NCBI GenBank assembly: GCA_017632345.1
Contig: JAGBRL010000011.1
Coordinates: 86,537 to 150,536 of the forward strand
Length of the DNA stretch: 64,000 bases
Source: Paludibacteraceae bacterium
Lineage (GTDB): Bacteria > Bacteroidota > Bacteroidia > Bacteroidales > Paludibacteraceae
Direction: 5' to 3'
A program made the position numbers and the translations under genes. The first letter of the stretch is position 1. Every line of letters starts with the position of its first letter. This document shows, in pieces, positions 56,616 through 64,000 of the stretch. Below the pieces are notes generated by a model that was not told the origin of the DNA, ran no database searches, and saw only the letters and a list, made by a program, of their open reading frames with translations.

Positions 56616-57005
56616 ATGAGATTGATTCTGAAATATATGATATTGCTAGGCGGTTTGTTTATCTCATGGAACTGCCTTGCGCTGCCTTTGTCCGAAGCTT
56701 CGTGTGAAGATGAAGTCATAGGTAAGATAGAACGCATGGACGACTCTTCCGGCGAGGAGAGAGACGAGGCGTTTCAGAATCTTTCAGCCAGAGCCACGTC
56801 GGCAATAATGACAGTTAGGAGCAACGGCTCTCCTTTGCATATAGACTTTTTCAAAAAGTCGCAAGTAAGTCTGCTAGTCTCAACATTCAAAAGCAGGGCG
56901 GCTTTATCTTATTTCAAAACAAATCTAAAAAAACAGAGCCTTCTTTCTTCAGAGCGACGGAAAAAAGGGTATTACATCTACGCTCTGAGGAAAATTCTTA
57001 TATGA
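56616..57005 (+). CDS. Small secreted protein, unknown
   Basis: 129 residues with an N-terminal hydrophobic segment (residues 4-22, signal peptide ending CLALP) and a basic, helix-rich mature part. No family recognised. It lies downstream of the symporter and small ORF with a 27-base gap, so it may be co-transcribed. Confidence 0.6.
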   Translation: MRLILKYMILLGGLFISWNCLALPLSEASCEDEVIGKIERMDDSSGEERDEAFQNLSARATSAIMTVRSNGSPLHIDFFKKSQVSLLVSTFKSRAALSYFKTNLKKQSLLSSERRKKGYYIYALRKILI

Positions 57006-57040
57006 TTAATTAGCACAAGAGACGCGGCTCTTTCTTTTAG

Positions 57041-57080
57041 GCAATTTACGGTATCCGAAACGAATTTATAGATGCCTAAA
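57041..57080. repeat. Dispersed extragenic repeat copy, inverted
   Basis: On the minus strand GGCATCTATAAATTCGTTTC (then GGATACC) matches the copy at 53041 (CTATAAATTCGTTTTG). Confidence 0.4.
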
Positions 57081-57241
57081 TATTGTCTTTAGAAAAGGCT
57101 CTATCCCGTCTTGCTTCCTTTCGAAAGGAAGAATCAAAGCTATTTTGAAGCTTGTGCTTCTGAAAGGGCCGTGCGCAAAAGACGGATGTTCAAAGAAAAT
57201 CCGCAGAAGCGGTTATTATAGCTAATTAAAACATAAAGAAA

Positions 57242-57778
57242 ATGGAATCAAACAATAATTTATTAGAATCGAAAATTTTAGAAATATCTAACGGCGATGT
57301 CGTAAAGAAAAAGAAGAACTATTACATACCCGTATTCCTCATGATTTTAGGTTTGTGTTTGGTAATGTTCAACGTCCAAAGTCAGTCTGTCGAAGCTGAT
57401 AAGATAAACACAGTCCTGTTTTTTGTAGGCGCAATAGTCTTTGTTGCAGGAGCTGCGTTTATGTTCTTGCAAAAGGAGCAGTACTTGCACAAACCAAGCG
57501 GCAAGATTCTGAAGAAGGACCAGGTCTATTTCAATGTGAACGATCTGGACAAGCTGAAGAGGCTCTACGCAGAGGAAAAATTCGATGAAATGGCCAATTT
57601 GAAGAAGGGTATAGATTCTGGATGTATGATAACTTTTATAGGTTCAGTAGATGCAGGTGTCTATTACTCTCAGCTGCTGAAATATGAACCTTACACATTC
57701 GTGCCTTGTTCTGACGCTGTGCGTCACTCAGGCGAAACAAATTCAAAGATTAAGGTCCTTATTGATGCTAAGTGTTAA
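57242..57778 (+). CDS. Two-helix membrane protein, unknown
   Basis: 178 residues. A hydrophilic N-terminus of 26 residues is followed by two membrane helices (27-45, 58-75) and a soluble domain of about 100 residues starting at KPSGKILKKDQVYFNVNDLDKLKRLYAEEKFDEMA. The C-terminal domain, ending IKVLIDAKC, probably lies in the cytoplasm. I recognise no family. It is followed by a strong terminator. Confidence 0.7.
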   Translation: MESNNNLLESKILEISNGDVVKKKKNYYIPVFLMILGLCLVMFNVQSQSVEADKINTVLFFVGAIVFVAGAAFMFLQKEQYLHKPSGKILKKDQVYFNVNDLDKLKRLYAEEKFDEMANLKKGIDSGCMITFIGSVDAGVYYSQLLKYEPYTFVPCSDAVRHSGETNSKIKVLIDAKC

Positions 57779-57815
57779 GATAATTTAGAATCTGCGCACA
57801 ATTCGTGCGATGATA

Positions 57816-57857
57816 AAATTGCCGCACACGCATGTCTCTGCGTTGTGCGGCAATTAT
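57816..57857 (+). terminator. Terminator after the two-helix membrane protein
   Basis: AATTGCCGCACA and TGTGCGGCAATT arms (12 bp) with an inner CGC/GCG pair. Confidence 0.85.
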
Positions 57858-57997
57858 TGTATGCGCAATTTGAGGAAGCTGTCTTAAAAATTTCTTCATA
57901 ACTTTTTCTTTTTATTAAAAAAAACTGTGCAAAGGCAACTCATTTTTGCAAAAGTGGCAGAAAAAACAATGATAAAAATTTTAATTTTTGGATAAAA

Positions 57998-58196
57998 TTA
58001 AGAAGTTGTTTAAATATTATTTCGAGCATATTTGAGAGAGCTTTTTAAGATTATTTTTATTATTCTTCTTTTGTAGAAAATAGTGGACTATTATCAAAAA
58101 GAACAATAAAAACAGGTTAAAAAGCTCTCTCAAAGATGCCGAAAATAAGAGTGTGAAACTCAAAATCAATTTAAAATAAATTTAAACAGCTTCTAA
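57998..58196. mobile_element. MITE-like 200-base fold-back element
   Basis: Ends TTAAGAAGTTGTTTAAATAT and, inverted, TTAGAAGCTGTTTAAATTTA. Inner arms match as well: TTTGAGAGAGCTTTTTAA and its complement at 58117-58134, and ATTCTTCTTTTGTAGAAAAT against its complement around TGG. Nearly the whole element can fold on itself. Ends and the TTTGAGAGA motif match the deleted IS5-type element at 63221. Confidence 0.7.
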
Positions 58197-58201
58197 AAAT
58201 T

Positions 58202-60070
58202 TCACTCGAATGGTTTGATTTTATCCGCATAATATTTCCAACCCTCTGCCGCTTTGTATTTTTCTACGGAGGCGGCTGGGACGTAGATGGTTGGGACGAC
58301 GTTACTGACTATATTTTCAAAAAGGCCCTCTTCAAACGCTGGCGGTGTCTGCGCCTCTACCGTAAAAGTTTGAAGTTCTGTACCACCAAAAGCACCTATT
58401 CCAAAATTCGTAACTGAATTGGGGATAACTATACTTTGCAGTCTTCTGCAATCTGCAAAAGCAAAAGTTCCAATGCTCGTCACCGAATTAGGAATAACTA
58501 CGTTTTGTAGGTTAGCGCAGCCACTAAAAGCTACTCCACCAATGCTCGTCACCGAATTAGGAATAACTACGCTTTGAAGATTGGTGCAGCCACCAAAAGT
58601 GCACCACTTTATGCTCGTCACCGAGTTGGGAATAACTACGCTTTGAAGATTGTGGCAACGTGCAAAAGCCGACTTGCCGATACTCGTAACCGAGTTGGGG
58701 ATAACGATGCTACGAAGAGAATCGCAGTAAGCAAATGCTTCATCCCCTATACATTTCACTGTGCTGGGAATTGTGAAAGCCGCTGTTTTTTTCGGCACAA
58801 AAAATAGTGTGTCGCCCGACTTACTGTACAAAGTGCCATCTTTTAACGAATAGCGTCTATTGTTCGGCGAAACCTCTATTTTAGAGAGATTGGTACATTG
58901 CACGAAAGCTAATGAGTCGATGTTCGCCACTGATTCGGACATGGATATGCTTTGTAGGTTTTTGCATCCAGAAAAAGCTTGTGTTCCAATGTTCTTAACA
59001 GAGTTGGGAATAACAATGCCTTGTAGGTTGGGACAATCCATGAAAGCTTCCGCTCCAATGCTCACAACCGAGTTGGGAATCACTACACTTTGTAAGTTTT
59101 TGAGACGTGAAAAAGCCCCCGCCCCGATGGTCTTAACAGAGTTCGGGATAACTACACTTTGAAGATTTTTGCACCCATCAAAAGCCACATCTCCGATACG
59201 TGTCACCTTATACTTTTTCGATTCGAACTCAACTTCCGAAGGAATTTTCAGTTCGCCGGAAAAGTCACAACCATCCCAATCCAATCTGCGCGTCACCCAA
59301 ACCTCATTCTCTGCGATGATTTCATATCTCAAAGTAACCCCTTCGTAGGTGAAATTAAAATTAAAATCCTGAAAACACGAAAAAAACACCCCAAAAGCTC
59401 CGTCCCCGATGTTCGTAACCGAACTGGGTATAACAAAATTTTGTGGCGTACACCCATCAAAAGCCTCCCTCCCTATGCTCGTAACTGAGTTAGGGATAAC
59501 TACACTTTGAAGATTTTTGCAGCCCGAAAAAGCCTTTTCACCTATGCTCGTAACTGAGTTAGGGATAACTACGTTTTGTAGGTTATTGCAGTATATAAAA
59601 GCCTCATCTCCGATGTGCTTAACCGTGTTGGGAATGGTGTAAGCCGTGAGCGTTCTCGGCACTGCCAGCAATGTGTCGCCTGCCTTGTTGAACAGCACAC
59701 CACCTTTTGACGAATAGTGTTTATTGCCTTTCGACACCTCAATCTTAGAGAGAATGTCACATTCGCTAAAAGCATCACTTTCGATACTTTTCACAGAGCT
59801 GGGAATCGTAATACTTTGAATCCAACGTCCAAAAGCAGAATACCATCCTAAGCGCGTCACCTTATACTTTTTCTTTCCTAATGTAACTTCGGATGGGATT
59901 ATGACATCGCCGGAAAGGTTATCGTCCAACTTTTCCACTCTTACCTCATTTTCTGCGGTGACTTTATATTTCAAAGTCTGCCCTTCGTAGGTAAACTCAA
60001 ACTCTTGCGCCTGCAACACGCTTAGTGTGAGCAGGGCTGTTAATAGGGTTGTTATAAATCTTATTTTCAT
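58202..60070 (-). CDS. BspA-type LRR surface protein, double-headed
   Basis: 622 residues with a signal peptide (residues 1-21, MKIRFITTLLTALLTLSVLQA). A head domain (EFEFTYEGQTLKYKVTAENE...KKYKVTRLG) leads into about six 23-residue LRR_5 repeats. Near residue 233 a second head (NFNFTYEGVTLRYEIIAENEVWV...KKYKVTRIG) opens a further run of at least ten repeats. Each run also has a non-LRR insertion of the form LFNKAGDTLLAVPRT or LYSKSGDTLFFVPKK. The shared C-terminal cap includes PTIYVPAASVEKYKAAEGW. The layout looks like a fusion of two tandem paralogs. No lipobox or T9SS domain is visible; the protein is likely secreted. Confidence 0.9.
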   Translation of the reverse strand: MKIRFITTLLTALLTLSVLQAQEFEFTYEGQTLKYKVTAENEVRVEKLDDNLSGDVIIPSEVTLGKKKYKVTRLGWYSAFGRWIQSITIPSSVKSIESDAFSECDILSKIEVSKGNKHYSSKGGVLFNKAGDTLLAVPRTLTAYTIPNTVKHIGDEAFIYCNNLQNVVIPNSVTSIGEKAFSGCKNLQSVVIPNSVTSIGREAFDGCTPQNFVIPSSVTNIGDGAFGVFFSCFQDFNFNFTYEGVTLRYEIIAENEVWVTRRLDWDGCDFSGELKIPSEVEFESKKYKVTRIGDVAFDGCKNLQSVVIPNSVKTIGAGAFSRLKNLQSVVIPNSVVSIGAEAFMDCPNLQGIVIPNSVKNIGTQAFSGCKNLQSISMSESVANIDSLAFVQCTNLSKIEVSPNNRRYSLKDGTLYSKSGDTLFFVPKKTAAFTIPSTVKCIGDEAFAYCDSLRSIVIPNSVTSIGKSAFARCHNLQSVVIPNSVTSIKWCTFGGCTNLQSVVIPNSVTSIGGVAFSGCANLQNVVIPNSVTSIGTFAFADCRRLQSIVIPNSVTNFGIGAFGGTELQTFTVEAQTPPAFEEGLFENIVSNVVPTIYVPAASVEKYKAAEGWKYYADKIKPFE

Positions 60071-60128
60071 ATTGATATTGTTTTTACAAAATTATACTTT
60101 TCTCACGAAAAACGCTTCGTTTAAAAAT

Positions 60129-61409
60129 TTATTTGATAGGCTGAATTTCATCCGCATATTCTTTCCAACCCTCTGCCGCTTTGTATTTTTCTACAGAGGC
60201 GGCTGGAACGTAGATGGTTGGGAGTATTCTTTCAATGTCTAAAAAAATACAGTCTCTAATAATTGGCGGGGTCTGCGCCTCTATTGTAAAAGTTTGAAGT
60301 ACTGCATCACCAAAAGCACTTCTTCCAATATTCGTAACTGAATTGGGGATAACTATACTTTGCAGTCTTCTGCAATATGCAAAAGCAAAAGCTCCAATGC
60401 TCGTCACCGAATTAGGAATGACTACGTTTTGTAGGTTAGCGCAGCCATTAAAAGCAAAAGTTCCAATGCTCGTCACCGAATTAGGAATAACTACGCTTTG
60501 AAGATTGATGCAACTTGAAAAAGTGCCCCACTTTATGCTCATAACCGAGTTGGGAATAACTACGCTTTGAAGATTGTAGCAACGTGCAAAAGCCGACTTC
60601 CCGATACTCGTAACCGAGTTGGGTATGACAATGCTACGAAGAGAATCACAGAAAGCAAATGCTTCATCCCCTATACATTTCACAGTGTTTGGAATTGTGA
60701 AAGCCTCTGTTTTTTTCGGCACAAAAAATAGTGTATCGCCCGACTTACTGTACAACGCGCCATCTTTTGACGAATAGCGTTTATTGTTCGGCGAAGCCTC
60801 TATCTTAGAGAGGTTAGGGCATAGCACGAAAGCGAACGAATCGATGTTCGCCACTGATTCGGACATGGATATGCTTTGAAGGTTGGTGCATCCAAAAAAA
60901 GCTTCTGTTCCAATGGTCTTAACAGAGTTGGGAATAACAATACTTTGTAGGTTGGGACACTCCCAGAAAGCATCCGCCCCAATGCTCTTAACAGAGTTGG
61001 GAATAACTACGCTTTGTAAGTTTTTGCAACTTGAAAAAGCCCCCGCCCCGATGGTATTAACAGAGTTGGGAATAACTACGTTTTGTAGGTTGCTGCAAGT
61101 AGAAAAAGCCGCTACTCCAATAGCCTTTACAGAGTTGGGGATAACTATGCTTTGTAGGTTGCTGCAGTTTCCAAAAGCACCCTCTCCGATACGCGTCACT
61201 TTATACTTTTTCTTTCCTAATGTAACTTCGGATGGGATTATGACATCGCCGGAAAGGTTATCGTCCAACTTTTCCACTCTTACCTCATTTTCTGCGGTGA
61301 CTGTATATTTCAAAGTCTGCCCTTTGTAGGTAAACTCAAACTCTTGCGCCTGCGCTACGCTTAGTGTGAGCAGGGCTGTTAATAGGGTTGTTATAAATCT
61401 TATTTTCAT
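60129..61409 (-). CDS. BspA-type LRR surface protein, paralog
   Basis: 426 residues, nearly identical to the neighbouring LRR gene over the signal peptide, head and C-terminal cap, with about 12 LRR_5 repeats and one LYSKSGDTLFFVPKK insertion. The 58 bases upstream of both genes are also nearly identical, so the tandem duplication includes the promoter. LRR_5/BspA proteins mediate adhesion. The repeats are close enough in sequence for recombination to change repeat number. Confidence 0.9.
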   Translation of the reverse strand: MKIRFITTLLTALLTLSVAQAQEFEFTYKGQTLKYTVTAENEVRVEKLDDNLSGDVIIPSEVTLGKKKYKVTRIGEGAFGNCSNLQSIVIPNSVKAIGVAAFSTCSNLQNVVIPNSVNTIGAGAFSSCKNLQSVVIPNSVKSIGADAFWECPNLQSIVIPNSVKTIGTEAFFGCTNLQSISMSESVANIDSFAFVLCPNLSKIEASPNNKRYSSKDGALYSKSGDTLFFVPKKTEAFTIPNTVKCIGDEAFAFCDSLRSIVIPNSVTSIGKSAFARCYNLQSVVIPNSVMSIKWGTFSSCINLQSVVIPNSVTSIGTFAFNGCANLQNVVIPNSVTSIGAFAFAYCRRLQSIVIPNSVTNIGRSAFGDAVLQTFTIEAQTPPIIRDCIFLDIERILPTIYVPAASVEKYKAAEGWKEYADEIQPIK

Positions 61410-61482
61410 ATTGATATTGTTTTTACAAAATTATACTTTTCTCACGAAAAACGCTTCGTTTAAAATTTATTTGATCGGCAGA
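61410..61482. repeat. Duplicated upstream region and 3' footprint of a third LRR copy
   Basis: 61410-61477 repeats 60071-60138. The right part corresponds, in the other copy, to the stop and last codons of an LRR gene: on the minus strand CCGATCAAATAA reads PIK-stop, the end of the 60129 protein. Sequence beyond 61482 is unrelated. A third LRR copy has therefore been lost at this point. Confidence 0.7.
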
Positions 61483-61522
61483 GAAGCTGTCAAGTTAATC
61501 AGAGAGAAAAGACTTACTGATT

Positions 61523-62434
61523 TTACTCATCTTCATAATCCTCGTCATCAATCTCGACAATATAACAAAATTTAATAATATTGTCATCTGCTATTTTTAC
61601 GTCTAAACCATAAAGTTCTTTTACATATTTCTTGACATCTCTAACAAACTGCTGCATTTCTTTCAAATTTGAATAATTCCCATTTTTTTCCGTCTCTAAA
61701 AAATGATTTATATCTTTATTTATAGGAAGTATTTTAGGTTCGCCCCTAAGATCATTAGGATAAATTGGAACATACATTTTCTGGAATTTTTTATACATTT
61801 TTAGCACGTGAGTATCATCATTATGCGCACGAAGTAGCCAATAGTATATATAATATGCAGAATTAAAACATACACAATAACCCTTGTAATAAATATTTTT
61901 TTCTCCTTCTTTAACTACCTTCTTGAAAATTTTTTTTAGTAAACGTTTATTTGATATATACGCAAGACTATTTAGTATCATCATTTTTTCGTAATAATCA
62001 GAACTTTCCTCAAATTTTTTTAGTAATATATCTATTGAAGCTTTATCTTCTAATGTTGCATTAACCCACAATCGAAATTTTTTTGAAGGTTTAATCGTAT
62101 CAAATGCCAATGCTTGTAAATTCGGATACTTTTCCCAATGAATATTATTTTGAAGATTTCTATATTTTCTTAGACAGGAAACTTTTCCATAATCCATCAA
62201 AATTGATAAACACTCTTGTCTCAAAGAACTACAATTTTCGTCATTCAAATATTTAAATAACACATGATACGTAACACTATCCGTTAAGTAGGCCTTGCCT
62301 GGAATTGATAGGTCTTTATCTACGACATCTTTAACCATACGAAGAGTATCATTACAATTAATTTCTTTATTTTCATTGGCATAACAAAATATACTAAACA
62401 TATAAAATATTGTCATTAAAATGTATTTCTTCAT
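61523..62434 (-). CDS. Hypothetical secreted protein
   Basis: 303 residues with a signal peptide (MKKYILMTIFYMFSIFCYA). The mature part is helical and Lys/Tyr/Asn-rich, possibly HEAT-like (repeating pattern around LRQECLSILMDYGK and MMILNSLAYISNKRLLKK), and ends in a highly acidic EIDDEDYEDE tail. The DNA is clearly more AT-rich than the core genes, consistent with acquisition from elsewhere. A -7 box (TATATTTG, 62538-62545, minus strand) lies about 100 bases upstream. No family recognised. Confidence 0.7.
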   Translation of the reverse strand: MKKYILMTIFYMFSIFCYANENKEINCNDTLRMVKDVVDKDLSIPGKAYLTDSVTYHVLFKYLNDENCSSLRQECLSILMDYGKVSCLRKYRNLQNNIHWEKYPNLQALAFDTIKPSKKFRLWVNATLEDKASIDILLKKFEESSDYYEKMMILNSLAYISNKRLLKKIFKKVVKEGEKNIYYKGYCVCFNSAYYIYYWLLRAHNDDTHVLKMYKKFQKMYVPIYPNDLRGEPKILPINKDINHFLETEKNGNYSNLKEMQQFVRDVKKYVKELYGLDVKIADDNIIKFCYIVEIDDEDYEDE

Positions 62435-62571
62435 AATTCAATTTATTGTTAAAATTTAACATCTCTCTTAATTATATCCCACTGTTTTTCGACTCCAGAA
62501 TCAAGTATTCATTCCACTAACCATTGAATCCACACTACAAATATAGTAAGAATTTGGAGTTAGGGGGCTAC

Positions 62572-62649
62572 TCAGACCTTCGACTGTAAGATTTTGCTGT
62601 TCAAACCTATGAAAAACGCATCCGCATTCGGATTCAGATATAAGCCCAT
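62572..62649 (-). pseudogene. Start of an AAA-ATPase-like (DUF1703-type) gene, truncated
   Basis: Minus-strand ATG at 62649 reads MGLYLNPNADAFFIGLNSKI, then LQSKV and a stop. The beginning matches the N-terminus MGIYLNP...F...LNSEIYVDK of AAA-ATPase-like/DUF1703 proteins, which occur in many copies in Bacteroidota. An inverted copy of the same start lies at 63692-63740. Confidence 0.55.
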
Positions 62650-62669
62650 AATTTCTGATATTTAGGGAG

Positions 62670-63161
62670 CTAATCACACTCGCACAACCTTTTTATTTTT
62701 TCATATCTTGGCTTAATCATGAAGAGTTTGAAAATTATTACAAAAATCATCAAAGAAGTTCTATTGCTCATATCTAAAAAAACGTCAAAAAAATCTACCC
62801 AACTCACATCATGAGCGGTAATAATGCAAATAAAAAAGAAGCAAACGATACATATCGTATCAAGATTTTGAACTATTGACAATGGAATTGTCAATTTGTG
62901 AAGTGGGATTACATTTAATTTAGTCAACACCAAAGTTAACAAATACGTTACTAACCACATTACAATTGGGCTCAAGTAAAAAATAAAAGAATAAGCAAAA
63001 AAAAGGAGTAAAGAACGTGAAAACGCTATCCTTATAGAAAAATTCACTTCAGAATAATTATCATATATTTCCGCACAAAATTCATGCAATGCGAAAATAA
63101 GAGTAATAATTAACCAATTTAAAATCAGGTCTTTTGTTACAATTTTGAATAAGTCGCTCAT
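62670..63161 (-). CDS. Hypothetical multi-pass membrane protein
   Basis: 163 residues with four predicted helices (around 13-27, 46-65, 66-80 and 102-116, plus a weaker one near 135-150). It is AT-rich. No family recognised. It lies between the two AAA-like gene fragments. Confidence 0.6.
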   Translation of the reverse strand: MSDLFKIVTKDLILNWLIITLIFALHEFCAEIYDNYSEVNFSIRIAFSRSLLLFFAYSFIFYLSPIVMWLVTYLLTLVLTKLNVIPLHKLTIPLSIVQNLDTICIVCFFFICIITAHDVSWVDFFDVFLDMSNRTSLMIFVIIFKLFMIKPRYEKIKRLCECD

Positions 63162-63220
63162 AATCTATAATTTATTTGTATTCCGGAGTTATTTTAAAAT
63201 CTGTTGTGTTGTATAGAATT

Positions 63221-63584
63221 TTAGAAACTGTTTAAATTTAATTAAAAACCAATTTGAGAGACCTGAAAAAATCTCTTAAAAAAATCACAATTAAAATATT
63301 GATTGTCAGTTTGATAAGTGGATAGTTTTTCGTAGTTTTAAGGGTGCAAAAAAACAAAGAAATGAATCATTATCCATCAAACCTCACTGATAATCAGTGG
63401 CAAGTTATAGAAAAATTTTTAGGTGTGCAAGTGCGAAAGCGCAAATATTCTCTTAGAAGCATAGCTTTAGAAGGTTGACTATCGACTATGAGTTTCATGC
63501 GGAAACTGCGGTGGCCATGATTCAATTAGCTTTTTGTTTTTTGATGCTTAACAAAATATCTTAATAAATTTAAACAGCTTCTAA
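63221..63584 (+). mobile_element. Internally deleted IS5-type insertion sequence
   Basis: About 364 bases with terminal inverted repeats TTAGAAACTGTTTAAATTTA and TAAATTTAAACAGCTTCTAA (one mismatch). Inside, an ATG at 63362 starts MNHYPSNLTDNQWQVIEKFL, the typical beginning of an IS5-family (DUF4096) transposase, but after 38 residues it runs into TGA at 63476. In another frame the typical transposase C-terminus follows: RRLTIDYEFHAETAVAMIQL, then AFCFLMLNKIS and stop. The middle of the gene, with the catalytic DDE residues, is missing. Confidence 0.8.
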
Positions 63585-63691
63585 GGGCTCTAACCGCATT
63601 GGAGGATATGTTCATAATAGTAGGTTAAAGTAAAAGGATTCTTATTGGTTTTGTAATCTAATTTCAAAATTTCCCTATCTTTGTAAAAACT

Positions 63692-63740
63692 TAATATCAG
63701 AAATTATGGGCTTATATCTGAATCCGAACGCGGATGCGTT
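63692..63740. repeat. Inverted copy of the AAA-like gene start
   Basis: The 49 bases match 62613-62661 in opposite orientation with very few differences and include AATATCAGAAATT followed by ATG. The flanks differ on both sides. Confidence 0.75.
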
Positions 63741-63876
63741 CATGGAAGACGGAACTCGCCTCTGCGTTTTCGAGCCCTTGAATTTGAGTTTTCAAGCCAC
63801 TGGCATCCGTGCCGGTGCGGAGGCGGTGCCGCCGCGGCGGATTTCTCGAAAAAAATCTTTCCCCTCAACCCCCTGA
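63706..63876 (+). pseudogene. Chimeric fragment beginning with the AAA-ATPase-like gene start
   Basis: 56 codons: the first 12 (MGLYLNPNADAF) match the AAA-ATPase-like start, after which the sequence becomes GC-rich and unrelated, ending at TGA. A TATCTTTG box at 63676-63683 precedes it. Probably a non-functional remnant. Confidence 0.45.
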
Positions 63877-63932
63877 AAATCAGCCCTTATCTGGAAAATG
63901 TCAAAAAAACTTAAAAAAAAGATGCGAAAAAG

Positions 63933-63963
63933 TTTGGCAAAAAGAAAAAAGCGCGTACCTTTG
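63933..63963 (+). promoter_or_regulatory. Very strong promoter reading out of the window
   Basis: TTTG (63933-63936), a 19-base spacer and TACCTTTG (63956-63963) followed by GCAACCGC. This closely resembles promoters of rRNA operons and abundant RNAs in Bacteroidales. Confidence 0.75.
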
Positions 63964-64000
63964 CAACCGCAAACGGGAAACGACGCTTCCGCCGGAGGGC

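Larger units (their letters stand above)
57779..58201. other. 423-base gene-free interval
   Basis: It contains the terminator at 57816-57857 and the fold-back element at 57998-58196. The rest is AT-rich and shows no gene. Confidence 0.6.
63162..64000. other. Right-end interval without an intact gene
   Basis: It contains the deleted IS, the AAA-like fragment, a GC-rich patch at about 63755-63845 and the strong promoter at 63933-63963. Confidence 0.6.

Noticed and set aside
58202..61409. CRISPR array suggested by regularly spaced repeats
   Set aside because: The 69-base periodicity is that of 23-codon LRR repeats in an open frame, with no unique spacers.

Overview
The window is a stretch of chromosome from a Bacteroidota bacterium, most likely order Bacteroidales. 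Supporting signs are the near absence of Shine-Dalgarno sequences, many matches to the phylum's sigma factor promoter (-33 TTTG, about 20 bases, -7 TAnnTTTG), families largely confined to this phylum (DUF2723, DUF4292, DUF4348, BT_3928-type DoxX protein), a type IX secretion (T9SS) C-terminal domain, and BspA-type leucine-rich repeat proteins. Most genes are ordinary core genes in small operons; accessory material is concentrated near 15 kb and from about 57.8 kb to the right end.

Layout. 0-5 kb (minus strand): start of a CNNM/DUF21 transporter, a Cof-type HAD phosphatase, ftsH, rsfS, and argH, which carries an in-frame TAG. 5.0-5.8 kb: a gene-poor gap with repeats and a likely small RNA. 5.8-14.9 kb: a RecB/AddA-like helicase-nuclease, ribF, a T9SS-exported expansin, a KefB-type antiporter and murI. 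14.9-16.8 kb: a promoter, a 120-nt fold-back RNA and a terminator, followed by two lipoproteins. 16.9-20.4 kb: cvpA, tRNA-Lys, tRNA-Leu and three uncharacterised envelope proteins. 20.7-25.6 kb: rimP-nusA-infB, with a small inverted-repeat element inserted between nusA and infB. 25.7-30.7 kb (minus): recO, a DUF5715 protein, a thioesterase, a DUF4268 protein, ygbA and a DPP-IV-like peptidase. 31-36.4 kb: dut, a TPR protein, a DUF4292 lipoprotein, an EnvC-like protein and a Wzz-like protein, which look like one envelope-biogenesis operon. 36.5-48.7 kb: oxidoreductase, LD-carboxypeptidase, DUF2723 glycosyltransferase, polysaccharide deacetylase, purD, membrane proteins and a DEAD-box helicase. 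48.8-57.8 kb: an LRR lipoprotein, mutL, a hydroxyacid dehydrogenase, a small membrane protein, a lipoprotein, a protein made of two similar halves, and a sodium symporter with a tiny partner ORF. 57.8-64 kb: a fold-back element, two tandem BspA-like LRR genes with the tail of a lost third copy, AT-rich orphan genes, an internally deleted IS5-type element, two inverted fragments of an AAA-ATPase-like gene, and a very strong promoter reading out of the window.

Biology. The expansin, the T9SS domain, LRR surface proteins and many lipoproteins suggest a gut or rumen bacterium in contact with plant fibre or host surfaces; this is inference. The most notable items are the amber codon at a conserved Gln position in argH, two unannotated RNA candidates (about 5.65 and 15.0-15.3 kb), and a family of short inverted-repeat elements whose ends match those of the deleted IS5-type element.
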